64,000 nucleotides of DNA from Chromatiales bacterium (GTDB lineage Bacteria > Pseudomonadota > Gammaproteobacteria > Thiohalomonadales > Thiohalomonadaceae): NCBI GenBank assembly GCA_003251535.1, contig QKFD01000100.1, forward strand, positions 57,515 to 121,514. The letters run 5' to 3'. Positions 19,401 to 28,179 of this stretch are shown here, in pieces; within the stretch, counting starts at the first letter, position 1, and the number at the start of each line of letters is the position of its first letter. Position numbers and translations under genes: made by a program. Below the pieces are notes generated by a model. That model was not told the origin of the DNA, did no database searches, and saw nothing but the letters and a program-made list of their open reading frames with translations.

Positions 19401-19541
19401 GGCACCGGGGTAATGGGGGGGATGATCGCCGCCACGGTGTTGGCCATCTTCTTCGTCCCGATGCTGTTCCTGCTGGTGCGCAAGCTCTTCCCCGCCCACC
19501 CCCATCCGGTGGAGCCGGAGGTAGAGGAGGAGAAACACTGA
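16404..19541 (+). CDS. RND multidrug efflux permease (AcrB/MexB, HAE1 family)
   Basis: At 1045 residues this has the normal length for HAE1 pumps. It begins MIPRFFIDRPIFAWVIA as usual. The proton-relay aspartate pair is in GLVVDDAIVVVENV, near residue 408. Two large periplasmic loops and twelve membrane segments are evident, and the second-half signature GLSAKNAILIIEFA is present. The drug range cannot be predicted. The gene overlaps the adaptor gene by four bases, and a strong hairpin follows the stop codon, so the operon is tetR-adaptor-permease. Confidence 0.96.
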   Translation: MIPRFFIDRPIFAWVIALTIVLGGLLSLRALPVSMYPEVAPPALSISATYPGASAKVIEETVTSLIEQEMNGIENLLYMESNSESAGLATITLTFTAGTDLDVASVEAQNRIKRVEARLPEDVRRNGVTVAKSRRNFLMFVTLFSPDQTLDNVDLGSFGAANVLDQIRRVPGVGEAQLFGSEYAMRIWLDPLKLASFGLTPSDALTAVRAENVQLATGELNQTPSLPGQEIAATIVTRGKLETPDEFGDVILRANANGATVRIRDVGRVELGAQSYDIRSRLNGQPAAHIGIKLSPTGNALDTAEAVKARMAELAKFFPPGVAWDVPYDSSRFIDISVTEVLKTLGEAFVLVFLVMWIFLGNLRAAVIPTIVVPVALVGALIGLHAFGFSINLLTLFAMVLAIGLVVDDAIVVVENVERIMTQEGLPPKPAAKKAMGQIFGAIIGITLVLSAVFVPMAFFGGSVGAIYRQFSVTLVLTMFFSAVMAFTLTPALCATLLRHTPGHELIPRTGLLGLFNRFFEWISRSYVGGVVRVLRRPLRLGLIYLILVAATGWLFIKVPGGFLPEEDQGYFISLVQLPAGATQERTLEVLSRVEQIYMADPAVSKVVGVQGFSFFGRGQNAAVAFTRLKPWEERTTPDLHATSVVHRSMMALLGIKEAMSFAINPPAIPELAAVGGFDFRLQDRSGVGRDQLLEARNMMLGLASQDPVLAGVRPEGQEAAPQLLIDIDRVKARSLGVDIGELNDTLQATLGTAYINDFVRQGRILRVQMQAEAATRATPERILSVRVRNSRGELIPLSEVARAEWTVGSPKLDRYNGVPAMKLAGGPAPGHSTGEAMAEMEKLARNLPPGIGYEWSGTSLEEKVSANQAPLLFALSLLVVFLALAALYESWSIPLAVILVVPIGVFGAVLAVLIRELPNDVYFKVGLITIIGLSAKNAILIIEFARQMQDEGKALMESILEACRLRFRPIIMTSIAFIFGVLPLAIASGAGAASRHAIGTGVMGGMIAATVLAIFFVPMLFLLVRKLFPAHPHPVEPEVEEEKH

Positions 19542-19548
19542 CCTGTGT

Positions 19549-19580
19549 TGGTCCCATCCCGGGTTACCGGGGTGGGGCCA
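19549..19580 (+). terminator. Stem-loop after the RND pump operon
   Basis: A 14-base-pair stem (two G-U pairs) with the four-base loop GTTA starts seven bases after the permease stop. Only a weak T-stretch follows, so termination efficiency is uncertain, but its position marks the operon end. Confidence 0.6.
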
Positions 19581-19646
19581 TTGCCCTCGGCACAGGGAGG
19601 GGGCAGTATGCGTAGCTCCGAGTGATAGCCAAGAGGGTAGGGGGCA

Positions 19647-20135
19647 ATGGAGATGCGCGAGGCCCTGATAGACAAGATGGTGGCCTTCATTGAAGGCATC
19701 GGGATCCCGGTGCAGTTCGCCCCGTTGACGGAGGCCACCTTTCTCCCCGGGATCCTCATCGACCGCGGTCAACTGGTGGTGGATCGGGCACAGCTCGCCT
19801 ACCCGGGAGATCTGCTGCATGAGGCGGGCCACATCGCTGTGATGGACCCGCCACAGCGCGGGGTGTTGCGGGGCGATGTCAGCAAGGCCCCCGGCGATGA
19901 GATGGCCTCCATCTGCTGGAGTTGGGCCGCCCTCAAGGCGCTGGATCTGCCTGCCGATCTGCTCTTCCATCCCCACGGCTATAAAGGCGGGGCCGAAGCG
20001 CTGGTGGAGAACTTCGAGGCGGGCCGCTATGTTGGTCTGCCGCTCCTCAGCTGGTACGGCATGAGCGCTGAGCCTCCGCAGGCCGAGGCGCTGGGGTTGG
20101 CGCCGTTTCCGCAGATGACCCGCTGGTTGCGTTGA
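19647..20135 (+). CDS. Conserved-looking small protein with HEXXH metal-binding motif
   Basis: A 162-residue soluble protein that I do not recognise by name. Its striking feature is LLHEAGHIAVM at about residues 56-66, a HEXXH zinc-protease-type motif. Further conserved-looking acidic and aromatic positions follow (GDEMASICWSWAA, FHPHGYKGG). A second histidine-rich segment (HPHGY) could supply another metal ligand. No signal peptide is visible. It stands alone between the pump operon and the sensor kinase, with 66 bases to the terminator upstream. A small metallopeptidase or a degenerate ImmA-like protein is possible; function is unknown. Confidence 0.7.
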   Translation: MEMREALIDKMVAFIEGIGIPVQFAPLTEATFLPGILIDRGQLVVDRAQLAYPGDLLHEAGHIAVMDPPQRGVLRGDVSKAPGDEMASICWSWAALKALDLPADLLFHPHGYKGGAEALVENFEAGRYVGLPLLSWYGMSAEPPQAEALGLAPFPQMTRWLR

Positions 20136-20371
20136 CCTAGTACCTCTCACCGCCCACTCCCAGTCTCCCGCTGAACCACCCATAAGAGGCGGCCCATCCA
20201 GGTGGGGCACCGCTCTCAATAGGCTCCGCCCGCTGCCGTCCTCGCGGCGGCCTCGGCCCCGCCTCTCCCCACGGGTTCTATCGAAACAATGGTGCTACTA
20301 TTGGCGCCGGAGCCGATGGACCGGATCGACCGGACGTCGAGAGTGGGAATATAAAATGCCAGGGGGGAGGT

Positions 20372-23002
20372 ATGGCCCGCGATCGAGCGGCGCGCCGGGG
20401 GTGGGGGTGGATTTTGGTGATCTGCCTACTACCGGGGATGGCGTGGGGTACAGGGGTAGTACGCATCGGCGTACTGGCCAAGCGCGGTGAGGATGATGCC
20501 GTGCGTCACTGGGGGGCTACGGCCGCCTACCTGGAGCAGCGGCTACCAGGAGAGCGGGTTGAGATTGTGCCGCTCGATTTCGATGCCATCGAGCAGGCGG
20601 TGGCGCGGGACGCCATCGACTTCTTTGCCACCAACCCCGGGCAATATGTCACCTTCGAGGCGCGTTACGGCGCCCAGCGCATTGCTACCCTACGCAATCT
20701 ACGTCAGGGCCAACCCTACACCCTCTTCGGCGGCGTCCTGTTTCGGCGGGCCGACCGTAACGATATCCGCTCCCTCGCCGATCTGCGCCACCGCCGGTTG
20801 TTGGCCGTGGACGAGGACTCCCTCGGGGGGTGGCAGATGGCCTGGTCCGAACTGCTCGATGCCGGCATCGATCCCTATCGAGATCTCGCTTCGCTCTCCT
20901 TTGCCGGCACCCATGACGCGGTGGTCTATGCGGTGCTGGAGGGGCGCGCCGATGTCGGTACCGTGCGCACCGACACCCTGGAGCGGATGGAGCGGGAGGG
21001 GCGGATCCGGTTGGAGCAGTTTGAGGTGCTCAACCAACAGCCGCGCACACCGGCATTCCCCTTTTTCGCCAGTACCCGCCTCTATCCGGAGTGGCCGTTT
21101 GCCGCTGTTGCCCACACCTCGCCGGAGTTGGCGCGCCAGGTGGCTATCGCCCTGCTCGATATGCCCGCCGATAGTCGGGCAGCAACGGAGCTGCAATCGG
21201 CGGGTTGGACGGTGCCCCTCAACTATGCCCCGGTCCACCAGCTCTTCCAGAAGTTGGAGATAGGCCCCTACCGCGACCTGCGTGAGGTGACATTGGCGCG
21301 GCTGTGGACCAGCTATCACTGGCCCATCCTCGCGGGGTTACTGCTGTTTCTGGCCGTGGGGATCGCCGCCTTCCACTACCGTCGCATCGGTCGCCGGTTG
21401 GCCGAGGCGCGGCGGGCACTGGAGGAGGAGTTGGTGCGTCGGCGTCGTAGCGAGGAGCAGCTGCGCGGGCGCACCACCGCCATCGAGGCGGCGGGTGACA
21501 TCATCTTTATTACCGGCCACGGTGGTGAGGTGGAGTACGCCAACCCGGCCCTGACCCGCCTCACCGGCTTCGCGGTGGGCGAGATGATCGGCCGTAATGC
21601 CGCTGAGCTGGAGCCGGGAGAGCATCGGGACGCCTACCGTGAGCGGTTGGCCCTGGTGGTGCGGTTTGGGCGTAGCTGGTCGGGGGAGGTCACCTTCCGT
21701 TGTGCCGATGGCGGGCTGTTGCACCTGGAGCAGTCCATCGCCGCGGTACTGGATGAGGCGGATCGGCCGGTGCGCTTCGTGGCCCTGATGCGCGATATCA
21801 GTGAACGCAAGATGGCGCGGGAGCGGTTGGAGCAGATCTCCCGTTTCAATCGCGCCCTCTTGGATGCGGTGGCGGACGGCATCTGTGGTGTGGACCGAGA
21901 TGGCTATCTGGTATTTGCCAACCCGGCGGCCCTGCGCACCCTGGGCCTCAGCCAGGATGCCGCCATCGGCCAGAGTCTCCATCAGTTGCTACACGGCGAG
22001 GAGGCGGATCACAGTGAGGCCGACTGTCCCCTCATGCACGCGGCGGCGGCGGCAAGCCACTACAGTAGCGACGAAGAGCGTTTTCAGCGTGCCAACGGGA
22101 ACTACTTCTGCGCCTCCATTGCCATCAGCCCCATGCGACTCCAGGGGAGTTACCCCATTGGCGCGGTGATCGCCTTTCAGGACATTACTGAACGGCGGGA
22201 GGCCGCCTTGGCGTTGGGGCGGGCCAAGGAGGAGGCGGAGGCGGCCAGCCGCGCCAAAAGCAGCTTCCTCGCCAATATGAGTCATGAGCTGCGCACGCCG
22301 CTCAACGCCATCATCGGTTACAGCGAGATCTTGATGGAGGATGTGGATGGTCAGGCTCAGCCGGCCTTGATCGCCGACCTACAGAAGATCCGCGGGGCCG
22401 GCGCCCACCTGCTGACCCTTATCAGCGGCATTCTCGATCTGTCGAAGATTGAGGCGGGGCGCATGGAGCTGCTCTATGAGGTGTTCGATCTCAGCGCTGA
22501 GCTGCGCGCCTTGGCCGATACCGCCAGGCCCTTGGCGGAGCGCAATCGCAACCGGCTGTCGGTGCATTGCGATGAGGGGATTGGCACCATCCGCGCCGAT
22601 CTCACCAAGTTGCGGCAGGTGGTGCTCAATCTACTCAGTAATGCCGCCAAGTTCACCAGTGGTGGGGAGATCTTCCTCGATGTGACCCAGGAGGAGGATG
22701 CCCATGGCCAGAGCTGGCACCGGATCAGCGTGAGTGACTCCGGGATCGGCATGGATGGGGAGCAGCTGCAACGGCTATTCGAGCCCTTCTCTCAAGGGGA
22801 CACCTCCACCACCCGCCAATATGGGGGCACTGGGCTCGGTCTCGCCATTACCCGCCACTTCTGCCGCATGATGGGAGGGGATATCGAGGTGACCAGCCGA
22901 CCAGGGCGGGGCTCCCGCTTTGATGTCTGGCTGCCGCTGGAGGTGACGGTCATCCCCACCGGGGAGCGTTGGTCAGAGTGGCAACGGGCCCCCACTCACT
23001 AG
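20372..23002 (+). CDS. Hybrid sensor: PhnD-type binding protein, two PAS domains, histidine kinase
   Basis: An 876-residue membrane sensor. Residues 1-26 are a signal or anchor segment, about 27-300 a periplasmic PhnD-like (phosphate/phosphonate binding-protein) domain, and about 312-332 a membrane helix. Then come PAS domains at about 365-475 and 490-610, a HisKA domain with phospho-acceptor His638 in SHELRTP, and a HATPase domain with N-box [15 protein letters not shown] and GTGLGLAI. There is no receiver domain, and no response regulator or transporter gene is adjacent. The binding domain suggests sensing of an oxyanion or small ligand, as in TtrS-like kinases. The architecture is clear; ligand and partner regulator are not. 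Confidence 0.92.
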   Translation: MARDRAARRGWGWILVICLLPGMAWGTGVVRIGVLAKRGEDDAVRHWGATAAYLEQRLPGERVEIVPLDFDAIEQAVARDAIDFFATNPGQYVTFEARYGAQRIATLRNLRQGQPYTLFGGVLFRRADRNDIRSLADLRHRRLLAVDEDSLGGWQMAWSELLDAGIDPYRDLASLSFAGTHDAVVYAVLEGRADVGTVRTDTLERMEREGRIRLEQFEVLNQQPRTPAFPFFASTRLYPEWPFAAVAHTSPELARQVAIALLDMPADSRAATELQSAGWTVPLNYAPVHQLFQKLEIGPYRDLREVTLARLWTSYHWPILAGLLLFLAVGIAAFHYRRIGRRLAEARRALEEELVRRRRSEEQLRGRTTAIEAAGDIIFITGHGGEVEYANPALTRLTGFAVGEMIGRNAAELEPGEHRDAYRERLALVVRFGRSWSGEVTFRCADGGLLHLEQSIAAVLDEADRPVRFVALMRDISERKMARERLEQISRFNRALLDAVADGICGVDRDGYLVFANPAALRTLGLSQDAAIGQSLHQLLHGEEADHSEADCPLMHAAAAASHYSSDEERFQRANGNYFCASIAISPMRLQGSYPIGAVIAFQDITERREAALALGRAKEEAEAASRAKSSFLANMSHELRTPLNAIIGYSEILMEDVDGQAQPALIADLQKIRGAGAHLLTLISGILDLSKIEAGRMELLYEVFDLSAELRALADTARPLAERNRNRLSVHCDEGIGTIRADLTKLRQVVLNLLSNAAKFTSGGEIFLDVTQEEDAHGQSWHRISVSDSGIGMDGEQLQRLFEPFSQGDTSTTRQYGGTGLGLAITRHFCRMMGGDIEVTSRPGRGSRFDVWLPLEVTVIPTGERWSEWQRAPTH

Positions 23003-23029
23003 CCTTGGGGGTAGCGGTTGGCGCGGGGG

Positions 23030-23473
23030 TCAACTGGCAACCCGCAAAAGCGGTGCGCGGCGCCCCTCCATCACCCGCCAGAACCGCTCTGCCGCCTCGG
23101 CCAGGCGCCCATGGGAGAGGGGGCGGGGGTCGCCACTATTAAAGGCGAACTCTGCACGTTCGTACTCCACCTCCAGCAGTCCCTTATTGCAGGCGATCAA
23201 CGCCCCTCCCGGCTTGCCCACGCCGGAGAGGATCTCCAGATCCAAGCTGGCAATGGCAGTGAAGTCGATAATGGGGTGCTGGGCCTCCCAGCTGGTGAAA
23301 CGCAGGCCATGGGCGTCGTGTAGGACCACCCACAGGTGATCATCGGGTGCGGCGAGGTGGGGGCGCAGAAATGGGATGCGCACCTGGAGAGAGATGGCCG
23401 CCGAGCCGCTCACCTGGATCCGTTCGATATGGCCGCGATGGAGATGATTCCAGAACTCCACCTGCTCTTGCAT
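23030..23473 (-). CDS. Uncharacterised 147-residue protein
   Basis: I do not recognise this protein. The chosen ATG (MQEQVEFW) gives a compact cytosolic protein of mixed beta/alpha character. Its codon choice matches the neighbourhood, and the amphipathic strands (VSGSAAISLQVRIPFL, HLWVVLHDAHGLRFTSW) read like a genuine fold. A longer upstream frame was not used because it covers the low-complexity gap before the GTPase gene. It converges with the sensor kinase gene (27 bases apart) and stands alone on its strand. Confidence 0.65.
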   Translation of the reverse strand: MQEQVEFWNHLHRGHIERIQVSGSAAISLQVRIPFLRPHLAAPDDHLWVVLHDAHGLRFTSWEAQHPIIDFTAIASLDLEILSGVGKPGGALIACNKGLLEVEYERAEFAFNSGDPRPLSHGRLAEAAERFWRVMEGRRAPLLRVAS

Positions 23474-23713
23474 GATCCACCCCCGGTCTATTCCGCTAGT
23501 TGGCAACCAGCTATTCCGGTTTTTCGACCCTCTATCCGGCATCGATATGCCGACCGGAATGCCCTCCGCGCGGATGGCACTGCCCCCTCCCGAGTGATTC
23601 CCATAGCCCTAGGCGCGGGGAAGGGGGGCGCCAATGGACGCCTGGTACTGACTATTACGCCGCTCATCGGGCGCGCTGGCTGTGATCCTCGTCACGCCCG
23701 GCAGGAGAGAGGT

Positions 23714-25105
23714 TTACTCCTTCTGGGCCTTGTCGCGGCGTAGGCGGGCCAGGATCTCCTCCCGGGCCTCCGCCAGTAGTGACTCACGATCGACGCTGGC
23801 GAGGATCTCACTGACCACCCGCTTCGGCCCCTGCTCACCCCATGACTTCCCCTGCTCCAGGTAACGGCGAGCCGCCTGGCCGACGACATAGGTGGTGTAC
23901 CAGGCCACGGCCCCTTGGGTGGCGGCGGTGAGGAAGGTGGAGAGGCCGCCACTCCCCGCCTTGAGGGCCGCGGAGAGGAAGTGGATGGCCCAGACCGTGC
24001 CCATCAGCAGCGCCATCTGGTAACCGATGGTGCGGATGAGTTGACCCGCTTCGTGGCGGGACATCGGGAGTCCATAGATGCGGGAGAGGTGTATCACCAG
24101 GCTGGCGTCCACCGCGGCGGCGCCGATGAGATCGGCCACTGGGATGGGGTTGAGCCCCACCACTACCCCCTTGGCGAGGCACCAGTTGCGCACCACCTTG
24201 TCGGCCAGCTCCTTCTTCAGCTCGATCACCCGGCGGGCGATGCGATCACTCACCTGACCGGCGAATAGGCTGGCATTGAGGGCGGAGAGGGTCTTACCCT
24301 CCGCCTCTAGGATGTTCCAGAGTGTCTCCTTCAGATCCGCCACCTGTTGGGGCGGTTGGCGTAGCAACTCGGTCTCTTGGCCCGCCTCATCCACCTGCAC
24401 CACCAGCTGCTCGGCCGGATCGGCGCTGGTGGCGACAATCCGCCCGGCCGGTAGCAGACCGGCGGTGCGCTCGGTCAGGGTTGTGAGCAGCAAGGCGCGA
24501 TCAGAACGGGTATAGCGATCGGCCTTGTTGAACACCAGCAGCATCGGCCGGTGCTCGGCTGCCAGCAGGCGTAGTGCCGCCAACTCAGAGGAGGAGAGGT
24601 CCCCCTCCACCACAAACAATACGAGATCGGCCCGCCCCGCCACCTCATGGGCTAGGCGTTCACGTGCCTCACCCTCCACCTCGTTGATGCCAGGGGTGTC
24701 GATGAGATAGATACCACCGGCATCCTGTGCCTGCCAGGCGGCGATGTCGGCCCGCTTTGTCTCGCCGTGCAGGGGACCGCTGGAGAAGCGCCGCTCCCCC
24801 AAGAGGGCATTGAGTAGCGCCGATTTGCCCACCCCCACTCGGCCAAAGGCGGCGATGTGGATATGGCCATACTCCAGCTTATCCAGCATCGTCTGAACCT
24901 GCCCCAACTCATCGGCCATCGCCGCCTTGACCGGCGCCGGGACGTGGGGATCCTCCACCAGGGCGCGTAGCGACTCCCGTGCCCGGAGAGTGGGGTCATC
25001 CTCCGCCCCGTCAGTCGTTGGCGGGTCGCTGAGGGGGCTCTCCGGCTGGCCTTGAGTCCAGGGCCAGTCGGGCAAGATGGCGCGCACGCGCTTCCAGATC
25101 TCCAC
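23714..25105 (-). CDS. GTPase with C-terminal DUF697 domain (second of a pair)
   Basis: A 463-residue protein with an Era-like G domain: P-loop GRVGVGKSA near residue 88, DTPG switch II, and NKAD base-recognition motif. After it comes a DUF697 domain (about residues 290-430) with hydrophobic helices that probably associate with the membrane. It starts inside the end of the preceding GTPase gene, overlapping it by 95 bases in another frame. The shared domain order implies that the two proteins act together. Family members have been tied to membrane or stress functions, but none that I would assign here. Confidence 0.85.
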   Translation of the reverse strand: MEIWKRVRAILPDWPWTQGQPESPLSDPPTTDGAEDDPTLRARESLRALVEDPHVPAPVKAAMADELGQVQTMLDKLEYGHIHIAAFGRVGVGKSALLNALLGERRFSSGPLHGETKRADIAAWQAQDAGGIYLIDTPGINEVEGEARERLAHEVAGRADLVLFVVEGDLSSSELAALRLLAAEHRPMLLVFNKADRYTRSDRALLLTTLTERTAGLLPAGRIVATSADPAEQLVVQVDEAGQETELLRQPPQQVADLKETLWNILEAEGKTLSALNASLFAGQVSDRIARRVIELKKELADKVVRNWCLAKGVVVGLNPIPVADLIGAAAVDASLVIHLSRIYGLPMSRHEAGQLIRTIGYQMALLMGTVWAIHFLSAALKAGSGGLSTFLTAATQGAVAWYTTYVVGQAARRYLEQGKSWGEQGPKRVVSEILASVDRESLLAEAREEILARLRRDKAQKE

Positions 25106-26519
25106 CGATATACTCCTCGAAGCTACGCAGCGCCGGCCCTGGGGCCAGCCGCCCGCGCGATTCCAAGGTACGGGCTACGGCCCGTCCCAGGCTGTCGAAA
25201 ATGAGGCCGTAGGCCACCGCGTGCAGGATCCCGCCCCCTAGGGTGCCCAGGCCAGGAAACGCCTTGAGGGCGTTGCCGGTCAGGGCCAGGGTGAGGGTGA
25301 GCAGGCCGCCGGCGCGGCCGGAGGCGCTTTTTAGAAAGGTCTCGATATCGATCTCTTTGACCGGTACCTCATAGATATCCGCCAACCCTTTGACCAACTT
25401 GAAGCCAAGAAACCCCTGGATGACCACATCGGTGCCTGGGCTCACCGCCGCCAGCGCCCCAACCACCGCCTTGCGGGTGTACTCCTGGACCAGCCGATCG
25501 GCCCGCTGGGTCCGCTCAGCTGCCACCTGGGCATCGAGACGGCGGGCCGTCAGGGTGAAGACCGCCGCATCCCGTAGCTGGTTGAAGGTCTCCGGTGCGT
25601 CATCGATGGCCCGCTGAATGGCGTGGGTCAGCTCCTCAATCCGCGGCGCACAGGGGCGATTGACCCACTCCTCCTCACCGTTGGGGAGTACCCGCAGCGC
25701 TGGGCGTTCTGTCGCAGCGGAGATGGCGACCACCTCGACCCGCGCCGCACCAGTGACCCGCTCGGCGATCCGCTGGCGGATGGCGGTCAGCTCTTCTGGG
25801 CGGTAGAGATCGGCCTTGTTGAGCGCCAGCAAGGTCGGTTTTTGGTAACTGACCAGCTCCTTGAACTCGTCGAACTGGTCCCGGGTGAGATCGCCATCGA
25901 CCACATAGACCACCACATGGGCGCGGATCGCCTCCTCCCGCGCCAGGCCGTCAAGGCTGCCATCTGGCTCATGCAGACCGGGTAGGTCGGTCACAATCAG
26001 CTGGTCGCCGGCGGGGGAGTGCCAGTGGTAGTGGATCGCCTCACGGGTGGTGCCGGCCCGCGGATCGACCTCCGCCTCGGCCTCGGGGATGAGTGCCCGC
26101 ACCAGTGAACTCTTGCCGGCGCTGACCCGCCCAAATAGCGCCAGGTGGACCTCGCCCGCAGCCCGGCGGGCGCTCAGGGCCGCCAGTTCCGCACGGGCGG
26201 CGGTAACATCCACCCCCGCCTCTTCGGCCTGCACCAGCCGCTCCAACACCTCCTCCTCCCGCTGGATGAGTCGATCCGGCTCCTGCTTCCGTTGTGGCGT
26301 GGCGGGGGCGGCGATCCGCAGCAACACCCAGCCGGCAATGAGTAGCAGCGTGATCAGCGCCGCGCCGTAGCCAGCGGCGAACCAGAAGGGGGTCTGTTGC
26401 AGGTGATCGTAGACCCGGAAGGCGATGTCGCTGGCGTAGAGCAACACCAGTAGCAGCAGCGCCAGCAGCAGGCTGAGAAGCAGGGTAAAGAGGAGACGCA
26501 GGGGGAGACGGGATGACAT
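25011..26519 (-). CDS. Membrane-anchored GTPase with DUF697 domain (first of a pair)
   Basis: A 502-residue protein beginning with two membrane helices (about residues 10-30 and 48-68), followed by a G domain: P-loop FGRVSAGKSS near residue 128, a TDLPG switch II and LNKADLY. A DUF697-like C-terminal domain has further hydrophobic segments. The start at MSSRLPL was preferred over a longer frame reaching 26588. The 3' end overlaps the next GTPase gene by 95 bases. It is probably the first gene of a two-gene operon; the neighbouring diguanylate cyclase upstream ends in its own terminator. Confidence 0.85.
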   Translation of the reverse strand: MSSRLPLRLLFTLLLSLLLALLLLVLLYASDIAFRVYDHLQQTPFWFAAGYGAALITLLLIAGWVLLRIAAPATPQRKQEPDRLIQREEEVLERLVQAEEAGVDVTAARAELAALSARRAAGEVHLALFGRVSAGKSSLVRALIPEAEAEVDPRAGTTREAIHYHWHSPAGDQLIVTDLPGLHEPDGSLDGLAREEAIRAHVVVYVVDGDLTRDQFDEFKELVSYQKPTLLALNKADLYRPEELTAIRQRIAERVTGAARVEVVAISAATERPALRVLPNGEEEWVNRPCAPRIEELTHAIQRAIDDAPETFNQLRDAAVFTLTARRLDAQVAAERTQRADRLVQEYTRKAVVGALAAVSPGTDVVIQGFLGFKLVKGLADIYEVPVKEIDIETFLKSASGRAGGLLTLTLALTGNALKAFPGLGTLGGGILHAVAYGLIFDSLGRAVARTLESRGRLAPGPALRSFEEYIGGDLEARARHLARLALDSRPAGEPPQRPAND

Positions 26520-26600
26520 GGCGCCGATTATCGCGGAATCGGCCTGGATTCGCCTCTCCTGCTGCGAACTTTCTTTCGGCCTAGCCACCGCGTAGCGGGC

Positions 26601-26632
26601 AAAAAAAACGGAAGGCTTAGGGGGCCTTCCGT
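26601..26632 (-). terminator. Rho-independent terminator on the minus strand
   Basis: A nine-base-pair stem (arm ACGGAAGGC) with a seven-base loop is followed, on the minus strand, by eight consecutive T. It lies downstream of the membrane diguanylate cyclase gene and just upstream of the GTPase pair, so it separates the two transcripts. Confidence 0.85.
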
Positions 26633-26710
26633 CAACGCTTGGGTGTAAACAACATCTGAGGGTAGACTCAGTCTAGACAAAGCCTAGTTCAGAGGTCAAG
26701 AAATTTCTGC

Positions 26711-26740
26711 GCCCCCTGGGCCCTGGTTGGCCCAGGGGGC
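26711..26740 (-). terminator. Second hairpin behind the diguanylate cyclase gene
   Basis: A perfect 12-base-pair stem (arm GCCCCCTGGGCC) with a six-base loop lies 35 bases after the cyclase stop on the minus strand. No clear T-run follows. It may assist the downstream terminator or protect the 3' end of the mRNA. Confidence 0.6.
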
Positions 26741-26774
26741 GGGTGGCAGGTCCGCCGGTGAAGGGGGATGGCCG

Positions 26775-27929
26775 CTATTCCACCGCCATCGCCACCAGAT
26801 CGCGGCCCGACTCCTTGGCGTGGTAGAGCCCGGCGTCCACCCGCGAGAGCAGCAGCTCTGGGCTCTCTCCGCCCCGTAGCTGGGCCACCCCGGTACTGGT
26901 GGTGAAGTGGAAGCGGCGTCCATCGGTCGCCTCCATGGCGATGTTGTGGCACGCCCCTCGCACCCGCTCAGCGGCCGCTTTGGCCTGCTCCAGGTCGAGT
27001 CCGGGGAGGATGGCGAGGAACTCCTCGCCGCCGTAGCGTCCTACCAGGTCATGCCCTTTTAGCTCTGTCCGCAGGATCTCGCCGAAGGTGCGTAGTACGG
27101 CATCTCCCGTGAGGTGGCCGTAGGTGTCGTTGATGCGTTTGAACAGGTCCAGATCAAAGAGCAGCACCGCCAGAGGGCGCCCTTGGGTACGGGCGCGGGT
27201 CACCTCCAGCTCCATCCATTTGAATAGGGAGCGGCGGTTGACCAGGCCCGTCAAGGCGTCACGGGTCGCCTCACGGTAGAGCCGGAGCAGCATGTGGAGT
27301 TGGGCCAGCTGGGCCCAGACCGCGATGACGGCGATGAGACCCAGCAGCCACAAGTGGCCCAGGGTCGCCAGGCTCGTCAAGGAGCCGGCCTGGATCTCTG
27401 GGCCGATGACGAAGAGACCCACCAGCAGGAAGTAGCCCACCCCCTCCACCAAGGTGAGGGGGAAGATGGCCAGTAGCGCCACCAGTACATAGGGTAGGAA
27501 GGCGTAGCCGGCGATGATCCCCTCATCCGGTAGCGCCCCACCCAGGATGAGGCGTGAGCCCACATAGAAGCAGCAGGGGACCAGCAGCAGCAGCAGCAGG
27601 CGGATACGGGCCCGGTCGATACTGTGGGGGCGGGTGGCCCACAGGCCAAGCGCCAATAGGCCGAGACTGAAGCCGAGGCGCAGCAGGAGGACCGGGATGA
27701 AGGCGCCTTCAGGCAGGACAAAGAAGTCGATGGGGATCCAGAGGGGGGCGAGGGCGGCGAACACCAGGGCGATGAGGCGGACCCTCATATAGATGTACTC
27801 CGCACGGGAGCCGCTGAAGTCCTGGGAGTGGCCATCGACCCTGACTAGATCGACGAGGCTGGCACGGCGCAGCCACTCCCGCAGGCGCGGCTCGCTGGAG
27901 ACGTGGCGCATCTGGGGTTCGGCAGACAT
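26775..27929 (-). CDS. Membrane-bound diguanylate cyclase
   Basis: A 384-residue protein: a short cytosolic N-terminus, about six membrane helices (residues about 48-205) and a C-terminal GGDEF domain. The active site is GGEEF within [14 protein letters not shown], and [11 protein letters not shown] marks the domain start. It should make cyclic di-GMP. The signal sensed by the membrane part is unknown. It is a single-gene transcript with two hairpins behind it and diverges from glutathione reductase across 250 bases. It is the second GGDEF protein of this window. Confidence 0.9.
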   Translation of the reverse strand: MSAEPQMRHVSSEPRLREWLRRASLVDLVRVDGHSQDFSGSRAEYIYMRVRLIALVFAALAPLWIPIDFFVLPEGAFIPVLLLRLGFSLGLLALGLWATRPHSIDRARIRLLLLLLVPCCFYVGSRLILGGALPDEGIIAGYAFLPYVLVALLAIFPLTLVEGVGYFLLVGLFVIGPEIQAGSLTSLATLGHLWLLGLIAVIAVWAQLAQLHMLLRLYREATRDALTGLVNRRSLFKWMELEVTRARTQGRPLAVLLFDLDLFKRINDTYGHLTGDAVLRTFGEILRTELKGHDLVGRYGGEEFLAILPGLDLEQAKAAAERVRGACHNIAMEATDGRRFHFTTSTGVAQLRGGESPELLLSRVDAGLYHAKESGRDLVAMAVE

Positions 27930-28179
27930 GGTGATCCTTTTATTGTTGGTTAAGCTCTTCGGGATGACTGCGGTGGCATCGGCCGCCGATTATAGGTGGG
28001 GGGAAAGACCACACTCCACCACGGGGCATGGGTTTCTTGCTCCGCGTCGCAATCTGGCGAGCCCGCCCATGGCCTCGGCCTGGGTGGCCAATCCAATCCT
28101 GGAGGCCGATGCGGTTGCAAAATCGGTCTACAATCCCCAACCCTTCCACTCCAAACAGCGCGACAACGGGGCCTTTTTC

